Shown here: positions 43,668-54,513 of the stretch, in pieces
How positions within the stretch are numbered: position 1 is the first letter of the stretch
Layout of the letters: every line of letters begins with the position of its first letter
Assembly: GCF_012427705.1 (NCBI RefSeq)
Contig: NZ_CP048602.1
Span: 3,596,001-3,660,000 of the forward strand
Direction: 5' to 3'
Length of the DNA: 64,000 nucleotides
From: Vreelandella piezotolerans
GTDB taxonomy: Bacteria; Pseudomonadota; Gammaproteobacteria; Pseudomonadales; Halomonadaceae
The notes under the pieces: model-generated
What the model was told of the DNA's origin: nothing
What the model saw: only the letters and a program-made list of their open reading frames with translations
Databases searched by the model: none
Program-made: the position numbers and the translations under genes

Positions 43668-44627
43668 TTACGCCTTCTCGCGGGCGTCCTGGCGAGGGTT
43701 GTAACCCAGCGGGTGAGGTTCGCCGCGCGCTTTGGCCAGCTCGATCTGACGCTGACGCTCGCGGGCGGCGGCGCGGGTTTTCTCGGGCAGCGAGTCGATG
43801 CAGTGGGGACAGCTGATGCCTGGCTCGTAGGCCGACGACTGCATATCCTCCTGGGAGATCGGCATCCGGCAGGCGTGGCACTGCTCGTGCTCGCCTTCGC
43901 TAAGATCGTGACGCACGGTGACTCGGTTATCGAACACGAAGCACTCGCCCCGCCACAGCGACTGCTCTTCCGGTACTTTTTCCAGATAGTTCAACACGCC
44001 GCCTTTCAGGTGGTAGACCTCTTCGAAGCCCTCTTTCAGCATAAAGCTGGAGGCTTTTTCGCAGCGGATACCGCCGGTGCAGAACATGGCGACTTTTTTA
44101 TGCTGTTCCGGATTGTAGTGCTCGCGGACATACTCCGGGAACTCGCGGAAGGTGGTGGTTTTTGGGTCGATCGCCCCCTCGAAGCTGCCAATCGACACTT
44201 CGTAGTCGTTGCGCGTATCGATGACCAGTACGTCCGGGTCGGAAATAATAGCGTTCCAGTGCTCTGGCTCGACATAGGTGCCCACGGTGTCGTTCGGGTC
44301 GATACCCGGCACGCCCAGCGTCACGATCTCTTTTTTGAGCTTTACTTTGGTGCGATAGAACGGCGGCTCGTCACAAAACGACTCTTTGTGGTCGATATCG
44401 GCCAGGCGCGGGTCGGCGGTCAGCCAGGCCAGCAGGGCGTCGATGCCCTCGCGGCTCCCAGCCACGGTGCCGTTGATGCCCTCTTTGGCGAGCAGCAGCG
44501 TGCCTTTTACGTCGTTATCGACCATCGTTTGACGCAGCGGCTCGCGCAGCGCTTCGAAATCGTTCAGAGTAACAAATTTGTACAGCGCCGCCACCACGAT
44601 GGGCGGCGTTGGGGTCGGGGTCGTCAT
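43668..44627 (-). CDS. trhO: tRNA uridine(34) hydroxylase TrhO (rhodanese family)
   Basis: 319-residue TrhO (formerly YceA). An N-terminal domain ([29 protein letters not shown]) precedes a rhodanese domain (about 120-215) with the catalytic Cys in [14 protein letters not shown] (about residue 182), then a C-terminal Cys-rich segment with CHACRMPI and ISCPHC. It hydroxylates uridine 34 of certain tRNAs in an oxygen-dependent reaction, giving ho5U. The ATG at 44627 has AGGAG at 6 bases. Ends with a charged tail; adjacent to the crotonase gene. Confidence 0.93.
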   Translation of the reverse strand: MTTPTPTPPIVVAALYKFVTLNDFEALREPLRQTMVDNDVKGTLLLAKEGINGTVAGSREGIDALLAWLTADPRLADIDHKESFCDEPPFYRTKVKLKKEIVTLGVPGIDPNDTVGTYVEPEHWNAIISDPDVLVIDTRNDYEVSIGSFEGAIDPKTTTFREFPEYVREHYNPEQHKKVAMFCTGGIRCEKASSFMLKEGFEEVYHLKGGVLNYLEKVPEEQSLWRGECFVFDNRVTVRHDLSEGEHEQCHACRMPISQEDMQSSAYEPGISCPHCIDSLPEKTRAAARERQRQIELAKARGEPHPLGYNPRQDAREKA

Positions 44628-44750
44628 GGCGTGCTCCTGGTAGTCGCCCTCGCAAAGGGCGGACCGGGTTAAATGAACGCGCGTATGATAGCAAAAAGTG
44701 CGCCTTCGGCGCATCTCGGCGAGGCTGACCCAGATCAAAGACGTGTCAAT

Positions 44751-44767
44751 CGTCGATTATTTCGACG
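44751..44767. promoter_or_regulatory. 17-bp dyad upstream of the pirin gene
   Basis: CGTCGA-N5-TCGACG is a perfect inverted repeat with a 5-base spacer, about 90 bases upstream of the pirin start. It is a candidate operator. The gap 44628-44852 also has an interrupted direct repeat TCATTGAG-N5-TTCAT at 44771-44788 and 44837-44854. Confidence 0.4.
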
Positions 44768-44852
44768 CCATCATTGAGAAAGCTTCATCCCACGACGCAC
44801 ACACTCGGTCGTATAGTAGACGGCAACTCGACTCCGTCATTGAGGTGCTTTC

Positions 44853-45542
44853 ATGAAGATTCGTCGTTCCAACGAGCGGGGCTACGCGGACCACGGCTGG
44901 CTGCGCTCCTACCACACCTTCTCCTTCGCCAACTATATGGATCCCAACCATATGGGCTTCCGTGCGCTGCGGGTGATCAACGAAGATCGCGTCGCACCCG
45001 GCCACGGCTTTGGTGCCCACCCCCACCGGGATATGGAGATCATTTCCTACGTGCTCGAAGGCGAGATGGAGCACAAAGACAACATGGGCAATGGCGAAGT
45101 CATGCGCCCTGGCGACGTGCAGCGCATGTCGGCGGGTACCGGCGTCCTGCACAGCGAGTTCAACCACTCCCAGGAAAACGGCCTTCACTTTTTGCAAATC
45201 TGGATCGAAACCGCCCAGCGTGGCATTCGGCCCAGCTACGAACAGAAGCACTTCCCCAGCGCCGAGCGGCAGGGCCAGTGGCGTTTGGTCCTCTCCCCCG
45301 ATGGCCGTGATGGCTCGGTGAGCGTGAACCAAGACGTCAACCTTTACGCCAGCCTGCTAAGCGCCGGGGACCACCTCACGACACCGCCCTCACGCTACGC
45401 ATGGCTACATGTGGTGAAAGGGACCATCGAGGTGAACGGCGAACGGCTCACCACCGGCGATGCCGCTGCGTTTACGCCGGATGAGCACGTCGAGCTCACC
45501 AGCAGCGACGCCAGCGAAGTGCTGCTGTTCGATCTAGCCTGA
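44853..45542 (+). CDS. Pirin-family bicupin protein
   Basis: 229-residue pirin of the E. coli YhhW type. The N-terminal cupin binds metal through the two His of HPHRDMEIISYV and the His/Glu pair of HSEFN, all present. GWLRSYHTFSFANYMDP is the typical opening. A quercetin-dioxygenase-like activity has been shown for relatives, but the physiological role is unclear. It is monocistronic, with the strong bidirectional terminator at 45573-45597 just after. The Shine-Dalgarno TGAGGTG lies 8 bases before the ATG. Confidence 0.92.
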   Translation: MKIRRSNERGYADHGWLRSYHTFSFANYMDPNHMGFRALRVINEDRVAPGHGFGAHPHRDMEIISYVLEGEMEHKDNMGNGEVMRPGDVQRMSAGTGVLHSEFNHSQENGLHFLQIWIETAQRGIRPSYEQKHFPSAERQGQWRLVLSPDGRDGSVSVNQDVNLYASLLSAGDHLTTPPSRYAWLHVVKGTIEVNGERLTTGDAAAFTPDEHVELTSSDASEVLLFDLA

Positions 45543-45572
45543 TAACGTCTTGTTAGGTCATTGATGAAACGC

Positions 45573-45597
45573 AAAACGGCCCCTGCGGGGCCGTTTT
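45573..45597. terminator. Bidirectional terminator between pirin and serA
   Basis: AAAACGGCCCC (45573-45583) pairs with GGGGCCGTTTT (45587-45597) around TGC. The A/T ends give a short U tract in both directions, which suits two convergent genes. Confidence 0.85.
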
Positions 45598-45641
45598 GGT
45601 GACAAGCGCTAACTCACTATTTACTTAGCTATTTTGCTTGC

Positions 45642-46886
45642 TTAGCTATTTTGCGCCGAGTAGAGCACACGAATCTTCAGCGTGTGTTCCACTTCCTTCA
45701 GCGCTTCCAGCGCCTGCGGGCCGTAGGCTTTATCGACATCGATGACCACGTAGCCGACCTTATCGTTGGTCTGCAGATACTGGCCCGAAATATTGATGCC
45801 GTTTTCCGACAACACGCGGTTGATCTGAGAAAGCACGCCGGGCACGTTGTCGTGAATGTGCAGCAGACGGTGCTTGTCCGGATGGGCGGGCAACGCCACT
45901 TCGGGGAAGTTGACCGAGGTGACCGTGGTACCGTTGTCCGAGTAAGTGATGAGCTTCTCGGAGACTTCGATACCGATATTCTCCTGAGCCTCCAACGTCG
46001 AACCACCGATGTGTGGCGTCAGAATCACGTTGTGCAGGCCACGCAGCGGGCTTTGGAACTCTTCGTCGTTGCCCTTCGGCTCGACTGGGAAGACATCGAT
46101 GGCCGCGCCATTGAGTTTTCCCGCTTTGATCGCCTCGGCAAGCGGCTCGATCTCAACTACGCTGCCGCGGGCGGCGTTGATCAGAATCGCTCCGTCCTTC
46201 ATGGCCGCGATCTCTTTGGCACCGATCATCCAGCGGGTCGAGGCCAAGTCCGGCACGTGCAAGCTGACCACGTCAGCGCGGCCGAGTAGCTCTTCCAGGC
46301 TGCCTACCTGATTAGCGTTCCCCATACCCAACTTGGTAATCACGTCGTAGTAAATGACGTTGAAGCCCAAGGATTCGGCCAATACGGAGAGCTGCGCGCC
46401 AATGCTGCCATACCCCACGATACCGAGGGTTTTGCCACGCGCCTCGTGGGAGTTTTTCGCCGATTTCAACCAGCCCCCCTGGTGAGCACGGGCATTCTTT
46501 TCGGGGATACCGCGCAGCAGCATGATCGCTTCGGCCAGCACCAGCTCAGCCACCGAGCGTGTGTTGGAGTACGGCGCGTTGAAGACCGCGATACCGCGCT
46601 TGAGCGCCGCATCCAGGTCGACCTGGTTGGTACCGATACAGAAACAGCCCACACTCACCAGCTTCTCGGCCGCCTCGAACACGCGCTCAGTCAACTGCGT
46701 GCGGGAGCGGATACCGATGAAGTGAACATCGCGAATCTTCTCGATCAGCGCCTCTTCATCCAGCGAGGTCGGCAGAAGCTCGATGTTCTCGTAACCGGCG
46801 TTGTGAAAATTGTCCACCGCGCTTTGGTGGACGCCCTCGAGTAGCAGGATCTTGATCTTGCTCTTTTCCAGGGACGTTTTGGCCAT
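45642..46886 (-). CDS. serA: D-3-phosphoglycerate dehydrogenase SerA
   Basis: 414-residue SerA, first committed step of serine synthesis. The substrate domain, NAD motif GYGSIGAQLSVLAESLGF, the catalytic Arg in AARGSVVEIE and His in LTPHIGGST, and a C-terminal ACT domain (about 340-410, LLHIHDNVPGVLSQINRVL) are present. The ACT domain suggests serine feedback as in the E. coli enzyme. The ATG at 46886 gives MAKTSLEKSKIKILLLEGVH, the usual start. Its length agrees with E. coli SerA (410). Confidence 0.96.
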   Translation of the reverse strand: MAKTSLEKSKIKILLLEGVHQSAVDNFHNAGYENIELLPTSLDEEALIEKIRDVHFIGIRSRTQLTERVFEAAEKLVSVGCFCIGTNQVDLDAALKRGIAVFNAPYSNTRSVAELVLAEAIMLLRGIPEKNARAHQGGWLKSAKNSHEARGKTLGIVGYGSIGAQLSVLAESLGFNVIYYDVITKLGMGNANQVGSLEELLGRADVVSLHVPDLASTRWMIGAKEIAAMKDGAILINAARGSVVEIEPLAEAIKAGKLNGAAIDVFPVEPKGNDEEFQSPLRGLHNVILTPHIGGSTLEAQENIGIEVSEKLITYSDNGTTVTSVNFPEVALPAHPDKHRLLHIHDNVPGVLSQINRVLSENGINISGQYLQTNDKVGYVVIDVDKAYGPQALEALKEVEHTLKIRVLYSAQNS

Positions 46887-47161
46887 GGCTGAATCAACCT
46901 CTATGGTCGGCGGCATGCGCCGTGTATCGGTTCACGGGAGGCGCATATGGTAGCACAGCCGCTGGCGCTCTCGGCGGCCTGGTGTGATGAAAAGTGTGCG
47001 CTTTCAAGATGAACGCAGCGCAAGTCGATCAATCAACCCATGGTGAGGGCAGACGCCGCCCCCTCGCCTCGGTGTATACTGTGCGTTTATTTGACAGCAC
47101 GCAGCCACACTCGTCGCCCTGGCGGACACTAGGGCGCCCGGAAAACGGTAGGCACTGCCCG

Positions 47162-47437
47162 ATGAGCGACACGACACCCCCACACGATTTTGCCGCAACG
47201 GTGGCCCAACTCGAGACCATTGTGGAACGCCTGGAGTCCGGCGAACTCTCATTGGAAGATGCGCTGACCGCCTTCGAGCAAGGCGTACGACTCACCCGCG
47301 ACGCCCAGCAGCGGCTCGACAGCGCCGAGCTGAAGGTCCGGGCGCTGAGCGAAGATGCCGACGGCAAACTCGACGTCGCTCCCTTTGCCAGCACCTCGGA
47401 AGCAGGCGATGACAGCGAGGAGACGCCGCCATGGTAA
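47162..47437 (+). CDS. xseB: Exodeoxyribonuclease VII small subunit
   Basis: 91-residue Xse[37 protein letters not shown] is diagnostic. The ATG at 47162 gives a normal-length protein, and the upstream extension is rejected. It overlaps ispA by 7 bases. The conserved order xseB-ispA-dxs is seen in many gammaproteobacteria. A TATACT hexamer at 47075-47080 could be its -10 box, without a convincing -35. Confidence 0.95.
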   Translation: MSDTTPPHDFAATVAQLETIVERLESGELSLEDALTAFEQGVRLTRDAQQRLDSAELKVRALSEDADGKLDVAPFASTSEAGDDSEETPPW

Positions 47438-48324
47438 CGGCTCAAGCTTCCCGGCTTACCACGCTGCGCCACGCCAGCAGCCGCCGTGTCGACGCGACGC
47501 TTGCCGCTCTGTTCGACGCTCGCCCCGCCGTCGATGCGCGCCTGGAAGCCGCCATGCGCCACGGCCTGCTGGTCGGTGGTAAGCGCCTACGTCCACTGCT
47601 GGTCTATTTAGCGGGCCAAGCCCTCGGGGCGAGCGACGACGACCTTGACGCGCCAGCGGCCGCCATCGAACTGATTCACGCCTACTCGCTGATTCACGAC
47701 GACCTGCCTGCCATGGACGATGACGACTTGCGGCGCGGTCAGCCCACGGTGCACAAAGCCTTTGATGAGGCCACCGCCATTTTGGCGGGCGATGCCCTGC
47801 AAGCGCTGGCATTCGAAGTGCTCGCGAGTCGCCCATCTCCTCGCCTGAGCCAACTAGTCACTACCCTGGCAGTCGCCTCGGGCCGTGACGGTATGGTGGC
47901 GGGGCAAGCGCTGGATCTGGCCGCCGTGGGCGGCCACCCGGATGCCGAGGCCATGGCCCACATGCATGCCCATAAAACCGGCGCGCTGATCGTCGCTGCC
48001 GTCCGGCTAGGGGGGCTCGTCGCCGTGGATGACCACGATCCGCGCCTGGCGGCGCTGATTCGCTACGCCCGCGCCATTGGGCTAGCCTTCCAGATTCATG
48101 ACGACATCCTGGATGTGACGGGTGACACCGCCACGCTGGGCAAAATGTCCGGCGCTGACGCTGCCCGCGCCAAACCTACTTATCCCAGCTTGCTGGGTCT
48201 GGAAGGGGCGCAGCGTAAAGCGAACACGCTTATTGACGAGGCCATTGCCGCCCTCGCCCCGCTAGGCGAGCAGGCCGCACCCCTGGCCGACCTTGCCCAC
48301 TATATGATCGAGCGCGACCACTAA
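47431..48324 (+). CDS. ispA: Farnesyl diphosphate synthase IspA
   Basis: 297-residue trans-prenyltransferase that condenses IPP with DMAPP and GPP to farnesyl diphosphate. The first Asp-rich motif is [15 protein letters not shown], the second is [10 protein letters not shown], and [14 protein letters not shown] is the IPP-binding region. The length matches E. coli IspA (299). It overlaps xseB and is 2 bases before dxs, an efficient isoprenoid operon. Confidence 0.96.
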   Translation: MVTAQASRLTTLRHASSRRVDATLAALFDARPAVDARLEAAMRHGLLVGGKRLRPLLVYLAGQALGASDDDLDAPAAAIELIHAYSLIHDDLPAMDDDDLRRGQPTVHKAFDEATAILAGDALQALAFEVLASRPSPRLSQLVTTLAVASGRDGMVAGQALDLAAVGGHPDAEAMAHMHAHKTGALIVAAVRLGGLVAVDDHDPRLAALIRYARAIGLAFQIHDDILDVTGDTATLGKMSGADAARAKPTYPSLLGLEGAQRKANTLIDEAIAALAPLGEQAAPLADLAHYMIERDH

Positions 48325-48326
48325 CG

Positions 48327-50261
48327 ATGCCTATGAAGCTGTTCGACGAGATACCCCGCGAGCGCCCGGCGACGCCACTGCTCGACTCCTTTGACCACCC
48401 CGCCGCGCTGCGGGCCATGAACGCCAAGCAGCTCGCCCAGCTCGCCGACGAGCTGCGTGCCTACTTGCTCTACAGTGTCGGCGTTACCGGCGGCCACTTT
48501 GGTGCCGGGCTAGGCGTTGTCGAGCTCAGCGTCGCGCTGCATCACGCCTTTCACACACCGAAAGACCGCTTGGTATGGGACGTGGGCCATCAGGCCTACC
48601 CGCATAAAATCCTCACTGGGCGGCGCGATGCCATGCTCAGCATTCGCCAGCACGGCGGCTTGGCGGCATTTCCACGTCGAGCCGAGTCCGAGTACGACAC
48701 CTTTGGCGTGGGCCACTCCAGCACCTCGATTTCTGCCGCGCTAGGCATGGCTCTGGCCGCCCAAGCGCAGCGAGACCCGCGCAAGGTATGCGCCATCATT
48801 GGCGACGGCGCGCTGACCGCGGGAATGGCGTTCGAAGCGCTGGCTCACGCAGGCCACGTCAATGCCAATCTGTTGGTCGTGCTCAATGACAACGAAATGT
48901 CGATTTCCGAAAACGTCGGCGGCATTGCCACCTACCTTGCTCGGGTGCTCTCCAGCAAGCCCTACCTCAAAATGCGCGAAGAGGGCAAAAAGGTGCTCTC
49001 GCACCTGCCCGGCGCGCTGGAGCTTGCCAAACGTACCGAAGAGCACATGAAAGGCATGGTCAGTCCCGCCACGCTATTCGAAGAGATGGGCTTTCACTAT
49101 GTCGGCCCCATCGACGGTCACGACTTGGAAGCGCTGACCCAAACGCTGCGTAACCTGCGCGACCAGAAAGGGCCGCAGTTTCTGCATATCAAAACGGTCA
49201 AAGGGAAAGGCTTCCTGCCCGCCGAAGCGGACCAGATTGGCTACCATGCGATCACGAAGCTGGAAAAAACCAGCGCAACCGTGAGCGCCCCGCTGGTGAG
49301 CAAACCGGCCAGCCCCAGCGCGCCGAAGAACGCCCCCAAGAAAAAGTACTGCAACGTGTTCGGCGACTGGCTGTGCGATATGGCCGCCGCCGACCCACGC
49401 CTGATGGGCATTACACCTGCCATGGGTGAGGGCTCGGACTTGATACGCTTCTCGCAAACGTATCCCCAGCGTTACTTTGACGTGGCGATCGCCGAGCAGC
49501 ACGCGGTGACTCTCGCCGCAGGGATGGCCTGTGAAGGTATGAAACCGGTGGTGGCGATCTATTCCACCTTTCTGCAGCGCGGTTACGACCAGCTGATTCA
49601 TGACGTGGCGGTGCAACATCTGGACGTGACGTTCGCTATCGACCGTGCAGGTCTCGTGGGCGAAGACGGCCCCACCCACCACGGCAGCATGGATCTTTCG
49701 TTTCTGCGCTGCGTGCCGGGCATGGTGATTCTGGCGCCTGCCGATGAAGCCGAATGCCGCGCCATGCTCAGCGCCGCCTACTACCATCCTGGACCAGCCG
49801 CCGTGCGCTACCCCCGCGGCACCGGTCCTGGGGCCGTCATTCCAGAGCACCTAGAGCCGCTGGCGATTGGCGAGGCCCAGGTGCGTCGCGAGAGCACCAG
49901 CGACGGCGTGCGCATCGCGCTGCTGGCCTTTGGCAGCGTGAACAGTGCCGCCGCCGACGTGGCTGAGAAGCTCAATGCCACCCATATCAACATGCGTTCC
50001 GTAAAGCCGCTGGACCGCGACGCGGTGCTTCACGCGGCGGACGAACATGAGCTGCTGGTCACCTTGGAAGAGAACGTCGTTGCGGGCGGTGCAGGCAGCG
50101 CAGTCAACGAGCTGCTCAACGCCGAAGGCGTTCAAGTGGAAGTCCTTAACCTAGGCCTGCCAGATGCCTTCGTAGAGCACGGCACGCCCGCCGAGCTACT
50201 GCGCGACTGTGGCCTGGACGCGGAAGGTATCGAGCGCGCCATTCGTGCCCGGCTGCCGTAA
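48327..50261 (+). CDS. dxs: 1-deoxy-D-xylulose-5-phosphate synthase
   Basis: 644-residue Dxs, the thiamine-diphosphate enzyme that condenses pyruvate and glyceraldehyde 3-phosphate in the MEP pathway. [17 protein letters not shown], the ThDP motif [30 protein letters not shown], and the C-terminal [18 protein letters not shown] (here [12 protein letters not shown]) and [15 protein letters not shown] are typical. Full length for the family. It is the third gene of xseB-ispA-dxs. Confidence 0.97.
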   Translation: MPMKLFDEIPRERPATPLLDSFDHPAALRAMNAKQLAQLADELRAYLLYSVGVTGGHFGAGLGVVELSVALHHAFHTPKDRLVWDVGHQAYPHKILTGRRDAMLSIRQHGGLAAFPRRAESEYDTFGVGHSSTSISAALGMALAAQAQRDPRKVCAIIGDGALTAGMAFEALAHAGHVNANLLVVLNDNEMSISENVGGIATYLARVLSSKPYLKMREEGKKVLSHLPGALELAKRTEEHMKGMVSPATLFEEMGFHYVGPIDGHDLEALTQTLRNLRDQKGPQFLHIKTVKGKGFLPAEADQIGYHAITKLEKTSATVSAPLVSKPASPSAPKNAPKKKYCNVFGDWLCDMAAADPRLMGITPAMGEGSDLIRFSQTYPQRYFDVAIAEQHAVTLAAGMACEGMKPVVAIYSTFLQRGYDQLIHDVAVQHLDVTFAIDRAGLVGEDGPTHHGSMDLSFLRCVPGMVILAPADEAECRAMLSAAYYHPGPAAVRYPRGTGPGAVIPEHLEPLAIGEAQVRRESTSDGVRIALLAFGSVNSAAADVAEKLNATHINMRSVKPLDRDAVLHAADEHELLVTLEENVVAGGAGSAVNELLNAEGVQVEVLNLGLPDAFVEHGTPAELLRDCGLDAEGIERAIRARLP

Positions 50262-50304
50262 CGTTCATGCGCACCCCACGTGAATATAAACTATCGAGAT
50301 CTCT

Positions 50305-51066
50305 ATGTTATTTCTAATCATTGTGTTTGGTTTGATTGGCCTCGCCATCGGGGGCCCCATTGGCCTCCTGGTGGGTGGGGGCCTAGGTTGGTGGCTGGGA
50401 CGGCGCATTAGTCGTCGCTTGCACGCAGCTCGCATGCAGCTTCAAGAAGGCTTTTTGGAGTCGATCTTTTCGGTGATGGGCTGCCTGTGCCAAGCGGACG
50501 GCAAGGTTACCGAAGGCGAGCTCGGCGTGACCGAAAAGCTCTTCGATCAGATGCGTTTGCAGGGTGAACACCGCGCCAAAGCGCGCGCGGCCTTCGAGCG
50601 TGGCCGCGCCGATGATTTCGATCTGGAAGCGGAGCTGGCCAAGGTCAACCGCCTGACCCAGCGCCAGCCGGTACTTCGTCAAGTCTTTTTGCAGGTTCAA
50701 TTGAGCGCCATTGCCGCCGATGGCGTGCTGCACCCTGCCGAGCACGAGATGATACTGCGTGTGGCTCGCGGCGTTGGCTGTAGCGATGCCGAGGTGCAGC
50801 AAATCGAAGCCATGCTGCACGGTGCGGCGGCCAATTCTCAAGGCGCCAGCGAGGAGGCGTTGAAAGATGCCTACCGCGTGCTTGGGGTATCGGAAGATGC
50901 CAGCGACGCCGAGATCAAGAAAGCGTATCGTCGCCTGATGAGCCAAAACCATCCGGACAAACTGGCCGGCAAAGGGCTGCCGGAGAGCATGCGCGACGTC
51001 GCCCAGGCACGCACTAGCGAAATCGGCAACGCTTACGAACGTATCCGCGCAGCCCGCGGCCAATAG
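50305..51066 (+). CDS. djlA: Co-chaperone DjlA
   Basis: 253-residue DjlA. One N-terminal TM segment (about 1-32, Gly-rich, as in the family) is followed by a TerB-like helical domain (about 50-160) and a C-terminal J domain (about 190-253) with the HPD tripeptide in SQNHPDKLAGKGLP. It is a membrane-anchored DnaK partner. The length is near E. coli DjlA (271). It is 43 bases after dxs and may be read with it. Confidence 0.93.
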   Translation: MLFLIIVFGLIGLAIGGPIGLLVGGGLGWWLGRRISRRLHAARMQLQEGFLESIFSVMGCLCQADGKVTEGELGVTEKLFDQMRLQGEHRAKARAAFERGRADDFDLEAELAKVNRLTQRQPVLRQVFLQVQLSAIAADGVLHPAEHEMILRVARGVGCSDAEVQQIEAMLHGAAANSQGASEEALKDAYRVLGVSEDASDAEIKKAYRRLMSQNHPDKLAGKGLPESMRDVAQARTSEIGNAYERIRAARGQ

Positions 51067-51134
51067 TCGGTCCGTGACAGACGGCAAGGGAGTCGCTACA
51101 TTGAAAGCTTCACGGTACTGCCTGGAGCCGACGA

Positions 51135-51764
51135 ATGATCTCGCTATACAGCTTTCCCAACTCCCGCTCTTTACGAGCCGCCTGGACGCTTGAAGAGCTG
51201 GGTCTGCCATACCAGTGCCACCACGTTGCGCTGGATAAAGGCGAAGGGCAAAGCACCGAGCATCTCGCCCGCCATCCGGATGGCAAAGTACCGGTACTGG
51301 AAGACGGGGAGCTAACGCTATTCGAGTCAGCCCCCATCTGCCGCTACCTCGCCGAGCGATATGGCGAGGGGCAACTGCTGCCACAGCACGAGACCGAACG
51401 CGCACAGGTCGACCAGTGGCTTAGTTTCATCGTTACCGAGATCGAGCAGCCACTGTGGCTGCAAGCCAAGCACAAATTCGCCCTGCCTCAAGACAAGCGC
51501 GTCCCTTCAGTGCTACCCACCGCCGCTTGGGAATTCCAGCGAGCCCTGCTCGCGCTCGAGCGCCGCTATCGTGGCCAGGAAAATCTGGTGGGCGATACCT
51601 TCACGTTGGCGGATCTGTTCTTAACGCACACGCTCACTTGGGCCACAAGCATGAAACATCGCTTGCCGGAGCCGCTGGTGGCCTATCGCGCCCGCCACGC
51701 CAATCGCCCAGCGCTTGCCCGCGCCGCCGAAAAAGAGCAAGCAGCGGCGCAAGCGAACCAATAA
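51135..51764 (+). CDS. Glutathione S-transferase family protein
   Basis: 209-residue GST. The thioredoxin-like N-terminal domain has LYSFPNSRSLRAAWTLEELGLPY with the Ser/Arg pocket and HPDGKVPVLEDGELTLFESAPICRYLAERYG, the glutathione-binding part. The helical C-terminal domain follows from about residue 88. The substrate class cannot be assigned. Its stop abuts the stop of the convergent small membrane protein. Confidence 0.92.
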   Translation: MISLYSFPNSRSLRAAWTLEELGLPYQCHHVALDKGEGQSTEHLARHPDGKVPVLEDGELTLFESAPICRYLAERYGEGQLLPQHETERAQVDQWLSFIVTEIEQPLWLQAKHKFALPQDKRVPSVLPTAAWEFQRALLALERRYRGQENLVGDTFTLADLFLTHTLTWATSMKHRLPEPLVAYRARHANRPALARAAEKEQAAAQANQ

Positions 51765-52301
51765 TCACGCATGAGGCGCAGGAAGCCGGGGTGGCAACTG
51801 CGCCTGACCCTCTTCGGCGCGGGCGGCACCCCAGGCACTCTTCAAGCCCCCCGGAAAACCACTTCGCTGGCTATAATCTGGGGTGATACCGCCTTGATAG
51901 GCATGGCGTTGGCTCAGCGCTTTGGCGCAGCCATAATCCACTATCGTCAGCACGCCTACGGCGGTGAGTGCCAAATAAAGGTTCTCTTTATGCGACGGGT
52001 GACGCTTCAAGGCAAACGTAAGCGCTGAAAAGTCGAGCACATCCCCCACCACGCGGCTCCATATCGCGCGGGTCGGATTATCAGACAGCGCGCCGATGCC
52101 GCTGACGACTCCGCGGGCACCGCACGCGCGTATTTTATTGTGCCGCTGCGGCATTCCCAGCGCTCGGCCTAGCCGACGCGGCGCCACTAACTGATACAAC
52201 CCCATCCCTAGGCTTAACCACCCCAAACCTCTGGCCAGCTTGTCCGCTGGTGACATCGAGCGTGTTGATGAGCGGGAATGGCGTTTCATCGGTGTGTTCA
52301 T
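51765..52301 (-). CDS. Uncharacterised small protein with hydrophobic segments
   Basis: 178 residues from the ATG at 52301, which is preceded by a strong GGAGGAG. A basic N-terminal stretch is followed by LARGLGWLSLGMGLYQLVAPRRLGRALGM, a block seen in unassigned bacterial membrane proteins, often of cyclase/dehydrase-linked families. Other hydrophobic parts are GARGVVSGIGAL and NLYLALTAVGVLTIVDYG. The last 40 residues are polar (SQRHAYQGGITPDYSQRSGFPGG). I do not recognise a function. It lies between a GST and a Zn-dependent dehydrogenase. Confidence 0.7.
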   Translation of the reverse strand: MNTPMKRHSRSSTRSMSPADKLARGLGWLSLGMGLYQLVAPRRLGRALGMPQRHNKIRACGARGVVSGIGALSDNPTRAIWSRVVGDVLDFSALTFALKRHPSHKENLYLALTAVGVLTIVDYGCAKALSQRHAYQGGITPDYSQRSGFPGGLKSAWGAARAEEGQAQLPPRLPAPHA

Positions 52302-52321
52302 GCACTCCTCCCTGGGTAGCA

Positions 52322-53491
52322 TCACGGTTTCAGTATGACTTTGACGCAGCCATCCTGTTTATCTCGAAAGGTTTGATACATTTCAGGCCCCTGGGCCAAA
52401 TCCACCGCGTGGGTAATCACAAACGAAGGATCGATTTGTCCCTCGTCGATACGCCGTAACAGATCGTCCGTCCAGCGGTTGACGTGGGTTTGCCCGGTGC
52501 GCACGGTGAGGCCTTTGTTCATCAGTGCCCCCATAGGAATTTTATCGACCAACCCGCCATACACCCCGGGAATGGATAGAATACCGGCCGGACGGCAGAC
52601 GTAGATCATTTCACGTAACACGTGAGCGCGGTCGGTTTCTAACCACATGGCCTGCTTTACCCGGTCGTAGACCGAGTCCAGCGAGCGCGTGGCGTGGGCT
52701 TCTAGCCCCACCGCGTCGATGCACTTTTCAGGCCCTTTACCGTGAGTCAGCTCCTGCAATCGGCCGAGTACGCTCTCGTGGGCAAAATTGAGCGGAATCG
52801 CACCGCCGGCAGCAGCCATCGAGAGTCGCTCGGGCACGTTATCAATGACCACGACCTGCTTGGCGCCCAACAGTACCGCACTGCGAACGCAGAACTGACC
52901 AACCGGGCCTGCGCCCCAGATCACGACGGTATCGGTGGGCTGAATGTCACACTGCACGGCGGCCTGCCAGCCGGTGGGAAAGATATCGCCTAGAAACAGC
53001 ACCTGCTCATCGGTGAGCGTATCGGGCACTTTAATGTGGGTGGTATCGGCGAAGGGCACCCGCACAAACTCGGCTTGGCCGCCTGCATAGCCGCCAGTGA
53101 GTTGAGAGTAGCCAAATAGTCCAGCACCGCCATGGCCAAAGACTTTATCTGCCAGAGACTTGTTACGATTGGAGCGTTCGCAAACCGAGTAGTTACCGCG
53201 CTGACACTGCTCGCATTCGCCACAAAAAATGGTGAAAGGCACCACCACCCGGTCGCCTACCTTGAGGTTTTTCGTCTCGCTGCCCACCTCCATCACCTCG
53301 CCCATGAACTCGTGGCCGAGGACATCGCCACAGGACATACCGGGCATATAATGGTCGTAAAGGTGCAAATCAGAGCCGCAGATGGCGCAGCTACTCACAT
53401 TGATAATGGCGTCGCGGGGATGTTCGATTGCGGGGTCGGGCACGGTGTCGTAACGAACATCGTTCTTACCGTGCCAGCACAATGCTTTCAT
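52322..53491 (-). CDS. Zinc-dependent alcohol dehydrogenase
   Basis: 389-residue medium-chain dehydrogenase. [17 protein letters not shown] and LGHEFMGEV hold the catalytic zinc ligands, the structural zinc is in [16 protein letters not shown], and [18 protein letters not shown] is the nucleotide motif. It is of the glutathione-independent formaldehyde dehydrogenase/threonine-dehydrogenase-like type. Family members oxidise short alcohols or aldehydes; the substrate is unproven. It is co-directional with, and 20 bases upstream of, the small membrane protein. Confidence 0.92.
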   Translation of the reverse strand: MKALCWHGKNDVRYDTVPDPAIEHPRDAIINVSSCAICGSDLHLYDHYMPGMSCGDVLGHEFMGEVMEVGSETKNLKVGDRVVVPFTIFCGECEQCQRGNYSVCERSNRNKSLADKVFGHGGAGLFGYSQLTGGYAGGQAEFVRVPFADTTHIKVPDTLTDEQVLFLGDIFPTGWQAAVQCDIQPTDTVVIWGAGPVGQFCVRSAVLLGAKQVVVIDNVPERLSMAAAGGAIPLNFAHESVLGRLQELTHGKGPEKCIDAVGLEAHATRSLDSVYDRVKQAMWLETDRAHVLREMIYVCRPAGILSIPGVYGGLVDKIPMGALMNKGLTVRTGQTHVNRWTDDLLRRIDEGQIDPSFVITHAVDLAQGPEMYQTFRDKQDGCVKVILKP

Positions 53492-53656
53492 GACGGCTTC
53501 TCCTGACTAAGGTGCATATAGCGTCCTGCTACGTATCACCATAGCTCAGACACCCAACAACCAAAGTTAAGAAAAGCAGGTTATTGCACGTTCGAAGAAA
53601 AACGCGCTTTTAACGGGCAACTTAGATTAAAAACGCGATCAATAAAGGTTAGCTAC

Positions 53657-54292
53657 TTAGCCTTTGCGCTCGATATCCACATCGCTGGCTTGGGTAAAGT
53701 CGTCCAGCGCCATCATATGGCCAAGCTTTCCCGCCTTGGTGGAAAGATACTGCTCGTTGTGGGGATTCAAGCCAGTGGTGATCGACAGCCGCTCGACGAC
53801 GTTTACCCCATCGCGACTCAACGCATCCACCTTACGAGGGTTGTTGGTCATCAGCTTAAGCGCGGTGATGCCCAAGTGGTCGAGCATCGGGACGCAGAGG
53901 TCGTAGCGGCGCATGTCGGCACCGAAACCGAGTTGCTCATTGGCCTCTACGGTATCGGCCCCCTGGTCTTGCAGATGATAGGCACGGATTTTATTGAGCA
54001 GCCCAATACCCCGCCCCTCCTGACGCAAGTAGAGCAGCACGCCGCGCCCCTCTTCGGCGATGCGCTTCAGCGCTTCTTGCAGCTGGTAGCCGCAGTCGCA
54101 GCGCATGGAAAACAGCGCATCGCCCGTCAAGCACTCGGAGTGTACGCGCCCTAGTACCGGCTCGCCGCCGCTCACATCGCCCAACGTCAAGGCGATGTGG
54201 TCCTTACCCGTGGCGTCGTCTTCGAAGCCATGCATAGTGAATGTGGCCCAGGGAGTGGGCAGCCGAGAGGCAGCAATGAAGCGAATGGTCAC
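53657..54292 (-). CDS. ribA: GTP cyclohydrolase II
   Basis: 211-residue RibA, first step of riboflavin synthesis. The zinc site is [21 protein letters not shown] (the three Cys are present), followed by [20 protein letters not shown] and the catalytic and GTP-binding blocks [10 protein letters not shown]. Length equals stand-alone RibA (about 200). It is monocistronic on the minus strand, divergent from hemE. Confidence 0.96.
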   Translation of the reverse strand: MTIRFIAASRLPTPWATFTMHGFEDDATGKDHIALTLGDVSGGEPVLGRVHSECLTGDALFSMRCDCGYQLQEALKRIAEEGRGVLLYLRQEGRGIGLLNKIRAYHLQDQGADTVEANEQLGFGADMRRYDLCVPMLDHLGITALKLMTNNPRKVDALSRDGVNVVERLSITTGLNPHNEQYLSTKAGKLGHMMALDDFTQASDVDIERKG

Positions 54293-54513
54293 AGGTTTCC
54301 TCGCTGATTAACCAAACCAGTTAACCACACCAGTGTTGGCGAAGTGGGCGGACAGTTTATCAGGAAGCCGCGCGGGCCTCACGGTCTTCGCAGGGTACGA
54401 CGATGTTGGCCACGGTTTGCGCCGCCATCCCCGGCGATCTTCACGTACAATTCCTATCTTCAGGTAGAATGACTCCCTTACAATGCGGGCAAATTTCTCA
54501 AGAGCAAGTGTTT

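Noticed and set aside
43536..44672. 378-codon plus-strand frame opposite trhO
   Set aside because: It covers a well-conserved minus-strand gene with intact motifs; composition is that of an antisense frame in a GC-rich genome.
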